A stretch of DNA of 64,000 nt from NCBI GenBank assembly GCA_001465935.1, contig LNKV01000049.1, positions 1 to 64,000 of the forward strand, read 5' to 3'. This document shows positions 48,301 through 59,888 of the stretch, piece after piece. Origin of the DNA: Clarireedia homoeocarpa (lineage: Eukaryota > Ascomycota > Leotiomycetes > Helotiales > Rutstroemiaceae). A program made the position numbers and the translations under genes. Every line of letters begins with the position of its first letter. The first letter of the stretch is position 1. The notes below the pieces were generated by a model. That model saw nothing but the letters and a program-made list of their open reading frames with translations, had not been told where the DNA came from and ran no database searches.

Positions 48301-48651
48301 CCCCCTGTCCGTTTGTAATTCGTGGTAATTCGCATTTTGGGGAATGTAGTTGACTGCTATGATGGAGGCTACAATGTACTCTTTAAGAGCCAAATCAGGA
48401 CGCTTGAAGTCGAGGTATGTTTCCGCTTGTTTTGCGGCCGTTTCCCCAGCTTGTAGCAATTTCCGTATAGAGGAGCCAGGGGCGATCTCGGGTTTTGCAC
48501 GCACCAGATCATCTAGATGTGGAAAGACTCGACTACCACCTTTCATCGCATGTGCGCCGTTGATTCCCTCGCCATTTGTAGAACTAACAGGGCCAAATAC
48601 ATTGACGGAAGTGGCTCGCAAGTGGGACCCACCGATGGCCGCTGGACTCAT
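45395..48651 (-). CDS. DOA4: rhodanese-domain ubiquitin carboxyl-terminal hydrolase, Doa4/USP8 type
   Basis: Exons 46384-48651 and 45395-46333, a 50-nt intron, phase 0, 1068 residues. The acceptor is CTAAG/CGTTAC, giving RMFLRYVHATHASSKH. An N-terminal helical region resembles the USP8/Doa4 dimerisation segment (DLALKEYIVASIIAVNYIP). A disordered Pro/Ser part follows, then a rhodanese-like domain at ~390-520 (LLLVDIRSRDQFDEGHI, ending VVYYDQ without the catalytic Cys). The peptidase has a Cys box CYMNSVIQAL with Cys687, KRQHDAGEFLQWLLN, two CxxC pairs (CYYC, CDHC), the His box SGHYWTVVRR and EFNDSMV. The Asn-to-Cys spacing in the Cys box is one residue longer than usual. Doa4-type enzymes remove ubiquitin from endosomal cargo. 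The partner gene VPS27 is divergently transcribed next door. The start is the first ATG after an in-frame TTG run. Confidence 0.88.
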
Positions 48652-49605
48652 GGCTACAGAGGTTCGAAATTTCGCAGAAGCATCCCGAAGCAGTGTCCTA
48701 TACAAGGAAGGGTACCTGATCGTTGGTGCCCGTATTGGGTTCGCACTTCGGAGGAGGAGGAATAAGAATTAGACTTGTTCGAGATTCGAGATTCGAGGGG
48801 CTTGTTCTGGCCGTTCCAGTAGTGGATTACTGAAAGAGTTCAGCGTTAAAAAGAAATCAAAAGGCCCGATGACCTAGGACAAAAGGCGCGATGCAGTTCT
48901 GCGAACTCAGATTATTGTTGCCGTTGTCTTTGTCCCGTATGCGCCACATGCATTCTTTGAGGATCGAAATTCCCTATGTGGCTCCCACCCACCAAACGAC
49001 CGGATTTTGATATGTCGGCACGGACGATGTTTATCGATGTTTATCGATGAGTACCGTTTGTACCGCAAGTTTACTGGGGACTGCAAGGCAAGGCAGAGAG
49101 AGCGGCTATACTTAGACAACTCAAACTACTCCGAGGTCGTCATTGTGTTGCTGGGGTTAAGACTGAGACATCTAAATTTAGCAATAATCGATGTGTGTGT
49201 ATCCACTCTCGCAGGAACTGTGAATCATAAAGTAATAGATGTGAGTGTAAAACCACTGCACGGTTTTGATATAGACACACAGAAGTCCCCATCCATAGCC
49301 ACAGCACGTGATTCATCATAAAACATAGCCTTGTCTGAATTACTAATCAGGTGGAAGCTCAAGGTCCCGCCTAACCTTAGTACGCCTACGTACCGTAGTA
49401 GGTAGCTATCCATCCACCAAGCACTTCACCCACACACTACGACATATTTCGTACAAACAAATAAGGAAAAGAATCCAGATCATACTGGAGGGTTACAACT
49501 TTAATTTCGTCGATCAAAATCTTTCAGGGACTTCGGTATTCGATTGCTGATATCGCTATCCATATCTATCATCTGAACGAGATCCCGTCATCTCCAGCCG
49601 CCAAC
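48652..49605. promoter_or_regulatory. divergent DOA4/VPS27 intergenic region
   Basis: 954 bp between the two start codons. It contains a repeated word GTTTATCGATG (twice, about 49029-49049). No gene is supported. Both promoters should lie here. Confidence 0.5.
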
Positions 49606-52023
49606 ATGATGGCAGGATGGTTTGCCTCCAACTCTGCTCTTGATGAGCAGATTGAGAAGGCCACCAGCTCTTCCTTGTTAGTCTTGCAACTTATCGTATG
49701 GGAGTACCCACTTGCTAACTAGAACAGAGAAGATATTGCACTTAACCTCGAAATATCCGACATAATACGATCGAAAACAGTTCGCGCAAACGAGGCCATG
49801 CGATCTCTTAAACGGCGCATAGGCAACAAGAATCCCAATTTCCAACTCAGTGCTTTGAACGTGAGGAACTACTCATGTCCATGAAACACCTGATTGCTGA
49901 TAGAATTTCTAGCTTACAGACACTTGCGTGAAGAATGGAGGTTCACATTTCCTTGTCGAAATTGCATCGCGAGAGTTCATGGATAATCTGGTTTCACTTC
50001 TCAAAGCCTATGGCGGGGCAGCGGTTAACGACGACGTAAAGAACAAGATATTGGAGCTTATTCAGAGCTGGGCTACGGCAACAGAGGGTCGCAACGAGCT
50101 CTCATATATCGGAGAAACTTATAGGAGCTTACAAAGAGATGGATTTAAATTCCCCCCAAAGACTGATGTTGCGAGTAGTATGTTGGACAGTAGCGCGGTT
50201 TGTCTCTCCTTTATACACATTAAATAGTGCTGATTTTTTCACAGCCGCCTGAATGGATAGACTCGGACGTCTGCATGCGTTGTCGAACAGCCTTCAGCTT
50301 TACAAATCGCAAACACCACTGCCGAAATTGCGGGAATGTCTTCGATCAACAATGCTCGAGCAAAACTTTACCTCTTCCACACCTTGGGATCATGCAACCG
50401 GTTAGGGTTGATGATGGCTGTTACCTAAAGTTGACCGACAAACCTTCGAGAATTCCATCATTTACCAACGAACGATCGCATGCTCATACATCACATAAAC
50501 ACAAATCACATTCGTCCATGCAGCCTAGAAACGCGCGGGTTGATGATGGCTTCGATGAGGATCTCAAACGCGCTTTGGCGATGAGCCTTGAAGAGGTCAA
50601 TGGTCAAGCAGGTGCAGGCTATGTCCCACAATCAAAAGTCCAGCCCGCGGCAGCTATCCATGGACAGACTACTAGCAACGCGACCACAGCTACGTCGTCC
50701 AAACCGGCCGAAGACGAGGATGACGATCTAAAGGCAGCTATCGCAGCATCGCTTGCTGATATGGAGGAACAGAAGAGAAAGCATACTGCTACAATCAAAG
50801 AGCGATCCTCTAACGTTGAATCGACCAGTGCTCCAACATCCTTTACTTTACCGAAGAATGATTATGAGCTTACCCCGGTTGAAGCCGAAAATATCAACCT
50901 TTTCTCAACTTTAGTGGATAGATTGCAAACGCAGCCACCCGGGACAATATTGAGGGAGCCCCAAATACAGGAACTTTACGATAGCATTGGTGCACTGCGG
51001 CCCAAGCTCGCACGAACGTATGGAGAAACTATGAGCAAGCATGGTATGTGGCCATCGTCAGAAAATGCTTGTAGCCTAGACTAATATCTTGCAGATGCTC
51101 TACTCGATTTACATGCTAAACTGTCGACGGTTGTTCGATATTACGATCGCATGCTTGAAGAGCGTCTATCAAACACTTATAACCAACACAGTATAGGTGC
51201 CTACAATGTCCCCCATACGCCTAGCATGTACCCTTCTATACCTTCTAATGTCGTCAATGGACCTGGAGGTGCAGAAAGTTTCTACACTGGTGCTGTCCAG
51301 CAAGAGCCTTACGGTCGGCCACAGTCAACCTACTCCTACACATCCACTCCGCAACCATTCAATGAATACAACAAAAGAGCTTCAGTTGCGACCCCTGTCT
51401 ACTCAGCGCCCGACATGCGCAATGAAAATTATTCACAATATCCTCCTCAACAAGGACAGCAGATCCAGCGCCAGCATACAGGGAGTTGGCAAGCGTCTGG
51501 TCCCGGTCCTACGCAATACGCATCCCAACCGGCTCCATACCCACAAGAGGTTCCACCGCCGCAGCCGCAGCAGCAGCAGCCATCAGCTCCACCCCAGCCA
51601 AGTGCCCCACCTCAACCCCCCTCGAACTTTACGCCTTCAGAAGCAGCTAGCACACCATCAGCTGATCACGCTACACTTTATTATGGCGGAAATGTCCAGT
51701 CACAAGCCCAACCACCGCCGGAGCAAATCAATTCGCACTATCAACAGGTTCAACCACCACCTCAATTTTCTTCAGCAGGCCCCAACGAATCTTCGCAACA
51801 ACATCTTCAACAGCCCTCCAAGCCACAAGAACAAGCATTATATTCCTCACCGCAACAACCAGCTCCTTACTGGCCATCACAACAGCATGCGCCAACGCCA
51901 CAGCCGACATGGGCGCCTCCACCTGGTTCGACATATAATGGTTATACTCAAGAGTCATTTCCATCCGCGCCTCATCATGCACCACAACCTAAAGTGGTCG
52001 AAGAAAGTCTTATAGACCTCTAA
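49606..52023 (+). CDS. VPS27: ESCRT-0 subunit Vps27 (Hrs homologue)
   Basis: Exons 49606-49676, 49728-49860, 49913-50197, 50245-51043 and 51095-52023, 738 residues. Vps27 binds ubiquitinated cargo and PI3P on endosomes and recruits ESCRT-I. Domains in order: VHS (1-~150, SALDEQIEKATS, ILELIQSWATA), FYVE zinc finger (~165-225, with RKHHCRNCG and PVRVDDGCY), two ubiquitin-interacting motifs (DEDLKRALAMSLEEV and DDLKAAIAASLADM), a GAT-like helical part (LFSTLVDRLQT to RYYDRMLEERL) and a Pro/Gln-rich tail. The tail has two PSAP motifs (PSAPPQPSAPPQ), the ESCRT-I Vps23-binding signal, and the very C-terminus LIDL resembles a clathrin box. All expected functional motifs are present. Confidence 0.96.
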
Positions 52024-52704
52024 AATATCTCATTGAAGGCGAGGCGTTTCGTGCGGCATTTTAAACTCTGTTTGGATTGTGGGATGTATTTCGGCGTAGG
52101 GATGGAAGGATGTAACGGGTTCATGAATATTGTGGAGTGCAATGTTCTAAGAAGCAATACTTGTACATTGATAGTTTGACGATAGTGTTGCTAAGGTGTT
52201 TGTGCCAAAACATTGATCTTCTTAATAGCAAGAGATTTCCCTTCAGCCTGTCTGACCAAGTTCGTCGTCCGTCATGTGATATATGTAATTTCCGGGATGA
52301 CAGGATATTTCGAACGGTCGAATTATTGCAGTCAGTGCCAGACATATCACAGGTCATACATAAGCAAGCTCTAAATTCTATGCGAGCACCAGCAATGGAT
52401 AGCAGACTTTGGCGGGGAGCACGCACTTGCTTTGCTTGGCTACTGGTGGTTTTGACCAAAACGGTTAGTACTTAGCTTATCGCTTATCGGGTAACCTTAT
52501 GATGATGAATGAGAAGCTCAACCCCACTATGCACTTCCATGGAAATTCGCTCAATTCCATTTAGCTACCTTGGGTATTTCTAAGTTACTTGCCTTTTCGC
52601 AATTCCATAAACCTGAACAGCGGGTTTGAACCTCTCACTTTTTTCCAAATCGCAACATTACCTAGACCTGAACCTCAAATCGGACTACTCCTCGCTCTTT
52701 CAAA
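52024..52704. other. intergenic region
   Basis: VPS27 3' flank and HBS1 promoter. No gene is supported, although a 112-codon opening exists on each strand. Confidence 0.45.
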
Positions 52705-55412
52705 ATGTCGCGCCATAAGAATGTGAAGAATCTTGACTTAGACGACGAATTAGATGATTTTGATGGCGGAGCCGACTATGGGTATGATGAAGAAGATGTC
52801 GCAGCAGACGGAGGTATGGCTAAGCTCAAATTCTCCTTTGGTGTATATACCTGGTGAATAGCAGTTAACCAAGCAATAGAACTCAGTGAAGAAGATCAAG
52901 GTTCTCTTGATCAATCAATTACGCGGACGAATAACTAACCCACACAATAGAACAAATGCGATTAGGAACGATAAAAGTTCGAGAAGCTCTACCTGCAAAT
53001 GCAAGTAATATTACCGACAAGCATATACAAGAAGCTTTATGGCACTATTATTACGATGTTGGAAAGTCGGTATCCTACTTAGTCAATACATATGCGCCCC
53101 GCTCTCCGAAAACGCCTAAGAAGTCTGGTGGAGGGAAAGCTACAGGTACGTTGATTTCATTTGAGGCTAGGAATATTTGTTGCACCAGTGGAGTTTTGTG
53201 CATCCCTTCGAACAGAAGGTGGGTTTTTCTCGTCCGTCAAAGAGAATCGCCAGAGGATACATTTTGGCTAACGGTAAGATCAAGAACCTAGAAATCAAGT
53301 CTGTGCAAAGCCCTTTTCGGTTTCCGAATTTTTCAAGGATACGCCATGGTTCAATGTGCCACACGAACGTCAAGCTACTTTCATACCTCCTGAGTATCCT
53401 AAAGGTGGACTTCTGGGAGGTTCTTCAAATGACGCCCCCAAGATGTCGAAGTTACAGGCCTTAGCAGCAGCTCGCAAGAAGAAGGCACAAGAGCAGAAAG
53501 GTGCTGGTTCAGAAGTGGAGAAACCGATGGCAAATCTTTCGCTCAATTCAGTAGAGGAGCAGAAACCAAATGCGGCAGCGGAGAGAACACCTGAGAGTGC
53601 CGAGGGGTCGACACCAAAACAAAGAGGATTTCCACTTCGGAAGCGCAAAGATTCAAATCCACATGAGAAAATATCCAAGCATCAACCTACCTCAAGAGAT
53701 GTCGTAGTACCTGAGAGCTCTCATCTCGACGCTTCACCTATCTATCAAGCGCCTCCTTCGGCTTTTGCAAGCACGATGTTTCAGACAGCTCAACCACGCC
53801 CTGAACCACCACTGGACAACAAATTTACTATGCCTTACATTTCAAATCCTATCGCAATGCCTGCTAATCCTTTTGCAGGACCTAGTCCAGATGATGTTGT
53901 GATAGCAGCTCAGTCGAAAGGTTCGACACATTCTGCGAAATCAAAAAGTTGAGACTAATCATGCACCAGCGGCTGGTAAGGGTAGCAAGGGTCCCTCGAA
54001 AACGAACGGTGAGAAGAAAGCTGCTCAAATAGCCAGTGGCGTTGAAGCGATGAAAATCGATGAGACACCAAAGGCAAAAAGTAAGAATCTGGATGTTCTG
54101 GCAGAGTTCAAGAAAACAAATTCGAAGAATGCCGCAAATTTTGTCGTCATAGGTATGTAAGAACCGAAGCAGAAAAAGTTTGAAGGTCCTAATAACGTCA
54201 GGTCATGTTGATGCTGGCAAGAGTACTCTTATGGGTCGGCTTTTATATGATCTAAAAGTCGTGGATCAGAGAACTGTGGAGAAGTACCGCAAGGAAGCGG
54301 AAAAAATGGGCAAATCCTCCTTCGCTCTCGCTTGGGTCCTGGACCAAGGCACTGAAGAACGTTCAAGAGGTGTGACCATTGACATTGCGACAAACCAGTT
54401 CGAGACGGAAAAGACGGTGTTCACAATACTTGACGCTCCAGGCCATCGTGATTTTATACCAAACATGATCGCTGGAGCAAGTCAAGCTGACTTTGCCGTT
54501 TTGGTTATTGATGCAAGCACTGGATCTTTTGAATCTGGCTTGAAAGGCCAAACGAAAGAACACGCATTACTGGTACGAAGCATGGGCGTTCAGCGCATTA
54601 TCATAGTGGTCAATAAGCTTGATACAGTCAGCTGGTCACAGGAGCGATTCGATGAAATATCCCAGCAAGTATCTGCTTTCCTTACAGCTGCTGGCTTTCA
54701 GGAGCGGAACATCAAGTTCATTCCTTGTTCTGGGCTTCATGGTGACAACATTGTAAGCCGATCATCGAATCCGTCATCTTCATGGTACACGGGACCGACC
54801 CTCGTTGAAGAACTTGACAATTCGGAGCCTATAGCCAGAGCATTGGATAAGCCTCTGCGCTTGACAATCAACGATATTTTCCGTGGAGGAGTTCAGAATC
54901 CCTTGAGCATATCTGGGCGCATTGAGGCTGGATCTCTACAGGTCGGTGATCCTCTTCTCGCGCAACCCAGTAATGAAAAATGCTTCATCAAAGGAATTGA
55001 AGTTGACAATGAGGTCGTGGATTGGGCTGTGGCTGGTCAAAATGTCACAATACATCTCAGTGATATTGATCCAATTCACTTGAAGATCGGTGATGTATTA
55101 TGTCCTCCCGGACAACCTATCAAGAACATCAAATCTTTCACGGCAAAGATATTGGCATTCGAATTCTTGACTCCAATGCAGATCGACGTACATAAAGGAC
55201 GGTTACATAACCCGGGAAAAGTGAAGGAAATTGTAGCAGTGTTAGACAAGGCTACAGGGCAGATCGCAGGGAAGAAGAAGCCAAGAATTGTCAAGCCGGG
55301 ACAAGTCGCCAGAATTCTGGTCGAGCTGGAGACGTCTGTGCCATTGGAGGCGCCATCACGAGTTGTGCTGAGAAGTAATGGAGAGACGATAGCAGCGGGC
55401 TTGCTGGAGTAA
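52705..55412 (+). CDS. HBS1: Hbs1 ribosome-rescue translational GTPase
   Basis: Exons 52705-52813, 52879-52899, 52951-53145, about 53285-53920, 53970-54152 and 54202-55412, roughly 784 residues. Hbs1 with Dom34 splits stalled ribosomes in no-go and non-stop mRNA decay. The N-terminus is acidic (LDLDDELDDFDGG), then SEEDQEQMRLGTIKVREAL and ALWHYYYDVGKSVSYL give the Hbs1 N-terminal helical domain. FKDTPWFNVP and PKGGLLGGSS are conserved linker words. The GTPase has G1 GHVDAGKST (made by splicing), G3 DAPGHRDFIPNM and G4 NKLD, followed by two beta-barrel domains. The second exon is only 21 nt. The acceptor after 53145 is uncertain: 53285 and 53300 both keep frame, and a small extra exon (53189-53218) is possible. 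Confidence 0.9.
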
Positions 55413-56540
55413 TTTAACACTAGGATGATGTCTGATAAGAGCTGTATCTACCCATAGCATTAGCATTTCATGCATCCTACAGTAGAAAAGGAATTCTAGG
55501 ATATAATAATACGTTCATAGAGGAAAACGTCAGAGAAGTACAGGGCTCTATGCGCCGAATTATTTTACTATTAGTGTACTCTTATACCGCACTTGTATCT
55601 AAGTGCTATTTCGTCCAGCCAAAAGTCACCTGTCTGACGCCAAGGTAGGAGGCGAAGGGGGTTACGTGGACAGAGCTCCTGACATACTTGTATAAATAAA
55701 GAGTCCAAAAACTCGCATTACATCAAGCAATCACAATGAATCACAAGTGAATCAGAAGCAATACGGCAGTTAGGGTTAAATGACTTGGCAAAAGGACAGA
55801 TATATAAGAATCCTTGGAGGCGGGGGGTTGCATATTGAAATGTGTTCGTCTTGCATACTCGTACTGTATAGCTTAGCACTCACTGTTTCTATCTGAGTGA
55901 GTCTACGAAGTAAAATTATGTGTATTTCCGCCACACATGAGTCAGTCTGTTGGTAAAAGGTCGGGGGCATTCAGGGTTGAGGTTGGAATATGCTAGCATC
56001 CCCTAATCAGAATTGCCGGGTTTTGCTTGTCGAGAATATTCCATTTTGTGTGGAGCAAGGTGGGTGGCGCTTTATTCAGCCTCAATTTGATACGCATTTG
56101 GATCTGGATTGCCTCGTCCAAAATCCTTCATATTGGGATTTGCTGCCACGTATCCGCATGGAATTTCCCCGAATTTCGGGTTAATTGATCAGGAGAAAGT
56201 GTCCTCTTGATTGTCTCAATGTGGTAGGTACTTCTCTTATTAGTTAGCATTTGGAATAATTGATCCGTTCCATGGCCGTCTTTTGCTTAACTTGAAAGGT
56301 GCAGGTGTCCTCTTCCATAAGCTTCTGCCGCATTAACTTTATTCCGTGCCCATCACTTAGCCGGGCCAATCAGAACCATCCGACGTTCAATTCGGACAGA
56401 TTTCCACTTCGTCCAGTAGCTTTGATAAAGTCGACTCTTCTCCCACTTGCTGGAGACTTTTCTTTCTACTCCAAGAAATTACTTTCCTTTCGAACGAACA
56501 CATACAATTTCCCAAAGTCATCTTGGTAGAAACTATCATC
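55413..56540. promoter_or_regulatory. HBS1 3' flank and KAR2 promoter region
   Basis: The BiP promoter side has CCAAT at 56366-56370 followed after nine bases by CCGACGT (56380-56386), close to the ER stress element layout CCAAT-N9-CCACG. At 56161-56177 GAATTTC occurs twice (GAATTTCCCCGAATTTC), a loose heat-shock-element-like pattern. Neither is proven. Confidence 0.4.
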
Positions 56541-58730
56541 ATGGCAAGCGGAAACAGATCTTCCCTCTTTGTAGGGTTGTCTGCTCTTTTCTATCTTGCA
56601 CTTTTGTTCACTCCCCTCGCTTTCTTCCAAACAGCCCACGCACAGTCCGATCAGGACCCATTACAGGCCAGTTATGGCACAGGTATGTCCCCCCAAACTA
56701 CCCCCACCACGCAAAGCCCGCAATGCTAACTGCTCCGGAAAATAGTCATCGGTATCGATCTTGGAACCACATACTCTTGCGTCGGTGTGATGCAAAAGGG
56801 AAAAGTTGAGATTCTGGTAAACGACCAAGGACACCGTATTACTCCTTCATATGTCGCCTTCACCGATGAGGAACGTTTGGTCGGAGATGCAGCCAAGAAC
56901 CAGGCTGCGGCAAACCCAAAGAACACCATCTTTGATATCAAGTGAGTTTACGATTGCTTTACTTTCTGTGAATGGTTTAAAACTAACATCTGTCCTTTAG
57001 ACGTATGATTGGCCGAAAGTTCAACGACAAGGATGTTCAAGGTGACATGAAGCACTTCCCCTTCGATGTTGTTGAGAAAGCTGGCAAACCTTCCGTACAA
57101 GTCGAAACTCAAGGTGGAAAGAAGACCTTCACCCCAGAAGAGATCTCCGCCATGATTCTTGGTAAAATGAAGGATGTCGCCGAATCATACTTGGGAAAGA
57201 AGGTCACCCACGCTGTTGTTACAGTTCCAGCCTACTTCAACGATAACCAGAGACAAGCCACTAAGGATGCCGGTACCATTGCCGGTTTGGAAGTCCTTCG
57301 TATCGTCAATGAACCCACCGCCGCAGCTATTGCCTACGGTTTGGACAAGACTGAAGGAGAACGTCAAATCATCGTCTACGATCTCGGTGGAGGAACTTTC
57401 GATGTTTCCCTTCTTTCCATCGACCGTGGTGTTTTCGAGGTCCTTTCAACCGCCGGTGACACTCACTTGGGAGGAGAAGATTTCGATCAAAGAGTCATTA
57501 ACTACTTCGCCAAGAAATATAACAAGGAGAACAGCGTCGACATCACGAAGGATCTCAAGACTATGGGTAAACTCAAGCGTGAAGCTGAGAAGGCCAAGCG
57601 TACTTTGTCTTCCCAAAAGACTACCCGCATTGAAATCGAAGCGTTCCACAATGGCAACGACTTCTCTGAGACTCTTACCAGAGCCAAGTTCGAGGAGCTC
57701 AATATGGATCTCTTCAAGAAGACTCTCAAACCTGTCGAACAAGTTCTCAAGGACGCTAAGGTCAAGAAGAACGAGGTTGATGACATCGTCTTGGTCGGTG
57801 GTTCCACTCGTATTCCAAAGGTTCAGGAACTCATTGAGGAATACTTCGGAGGTAAGAAGGCCAGCAAGGGTATCAACCCTGATGAGGCTGTCGCTTTCGG
57901 TGCCGCTGTTCAAGGTGGTGTTTTGTCCGGAGAGGAAGGTACTGATGACATCGTTCTCATGGATGTCAACCCATTGACTCTTGGTATTGAGACTACTGGA
58001 GGTGTTATGACCAAGTTGATCCCAAGAAACACCGTTATCCCTACCCGCAAATCTCAAATCTTCTCCACAGCCGCCGACAACCAACCCGTAGTCCTGATTC
58101 AAGTCTATGAAGGAGAGCGTGCTTTGACAAAAGACAACAACAACCTTGGTAAATTCGAATTGACTGGTATTCCACCAGCACCACGTGGTGTTCCTCAAAT
58201 TGAAGTTTCCTTCGAACTTGACGCCAATGGAATCTTGAAGGTTACCGCTGGTGACAAGGGTACCGGAAAATCCGAGTCCATCACTATCACCAACGATAAG
58301 GGACGTCTTACTCAAGAGGAAATCGACCGCATGGTTCAAGAGGCCGAGAAATATGCCGATGAGGACAAGGCCACCAAGGAGCGTATTGAGGCCAGAAACG
58401 GTCTTGAGAACTATGCTTTCAGCTTGAAGAACCAAGTCAACGACGAGGAAGGTCTTGGTGGTAAGATCGATGAGGATGATAAGGAGACCGTAAGTCATCC
58501 AATCTCACATATTGACATATAACATGTACTAATAATTGAATCAGATCCTCGACGCTGTCAAGGAAGCTACCGAATGGCTTGAGGAGAACGCCGCCACCGC
58601 CACCGCTGAAGACTTTGAAGAACAAAAGGAGAAACTATCAAATGTCGCTTACCCAATCACCAGCAAATTGTACAGTGGACCAGGAGGACCAGGAGCTGAG
58701 GATGAGCCAGAGGGACACGATGAGTTGTAG
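56541..58730 (+). CDS. KAR2: ER-lumenal Hsp70 chaperone BiP/Kar2
   Basis: Exons 56541-56682, 56746-56941, 57001-58489 and 58545-58730, 670 residues, the normal BiP length. A signal peptide covers ~1-35 (hydrophobic core LSALFYLALLFTPLAFF, cleavage after AHA likely). The nucleotide-binding domain starts IGIDLGTTYSCVGV, with IVNEPTAAAIAYGLD and VYDLGGGTFDVSLLS. The substrate-binding domain has DVNPLTLGIETTGGVMT. The lid ends in a Gly/Pro/Glu tail and the ER-retrieval signal HDEL. It folds secretory proteins and regulates the unfolded-protein response. Codon use is strongly biased (many C-ending codons), fitting high expression. Intron positions near both ends are as expected for ascomycete BiP genes. 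Confidence 0.98.
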
Positions 58731-59340
58731 ATGACATAAAGACCAAGTTTTTTATTTTTTAAGGGTTTTTAAAGAGAGGAAACTGTATTGTAATCTCTGG
58801 GCGTCTATGAAAAGAAAATAAATCGGTTCATTTACCTTTTTTTTTTTTTTTAAAGGAAGATTGTTGTTGCAATCTTTGGTTGTGTTTTTCTTGGTGTGAA
58901 TATTGCTGCATGGGATATGGATGACTGAAGGGAGAAGAAGAAAGTCTTTGATACACATCTTGCTTTGATAAGATGATGAATGGTTGATACATTTGGAGGA
59001 ATTTTCAAGTTGTGAAAAGATCTATCTCTTCGTCCTGTTTACTGATCTCGGGTCTGAATTTTGATTCTCATGTTTGATGCGGAAGTGCACCGCAAGTTGG
59101 CATAAGGTGTAAGTGTATAAAAGTGTTGAATCACTGTCATTATTATCCTACCAAGTAGAGTCAATACATCTCTCTCTCTCTCATCTCACTCCATACCAGC
59201 CATCCACCCACCTACCCACCCTATCCATCTCAATCCTATCTATCTACTTATTCCCCCGTCCGTATCTTTCTTCAGTGTGTTTGTTCATGGAACACTATTG
59301 CATAGACAGGACGGTGTAGTACATGCACACACATAACCGA
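58731..59340. other. intergenic region
   Basis: BiP 3' flank converging on the SDR gene. It contains a T run at 58838-58851 and CT/CA-rich stretches (59170-59230). No gene is seen. Confidence 0.5.
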
Positions 59341-59852
59341 TTAAGCACTCTTACTCCAGTCGACGAAGGCGTCGGCACCGAGTTTCTCTTTGATCAGGCG
59401 CTCGCTGAGTTCCCAGAGCGCGGCGCCGAGGTACGGGTCGCATGCTTGGGGGGACTCTTTGCCTGGTTGGGACTGGCGTGGTGGGAGAGATAGATCAGTT
59501 GAGTGGAATACGACGGAGCCAAAGAAATACATACCGGATCGCTGAAGTACCATCCGTTCCAGCCCTTTTCTTCCACTTCGGGACTGGTTGCTGCCCAGCT
59601 GTGGTAGAGGGGTTGGTTAGCTGGTTACTTGAGCACTATTTATTGTTCGCTGGTTTGCCATGTGGAATGTTGGGCTTTGAGGGGGTGGAAAACTCACAGT
59701 GCGCTGTATGCACCCTGTTCAACGTCTCTTCCGACAGCTAACATTACTGTGCTGAGCAGCTTGCCGGTGATTCCTGGATACGCATCTTTCCACTGCTGCT
59801 GCATCGCGGTGTTGACCTGTTCATTCATTTATTAATCATCAACTCAAATGTC

Positions 59853-59888
<36 letters not shown>

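Noticed and set aside
57446..58498. 350-codon minus-strand opening over KAR2
   Set aside because: Long antisense openings over Hsp70 genes are a known by-product of biased codon use. The sense strand is certain.
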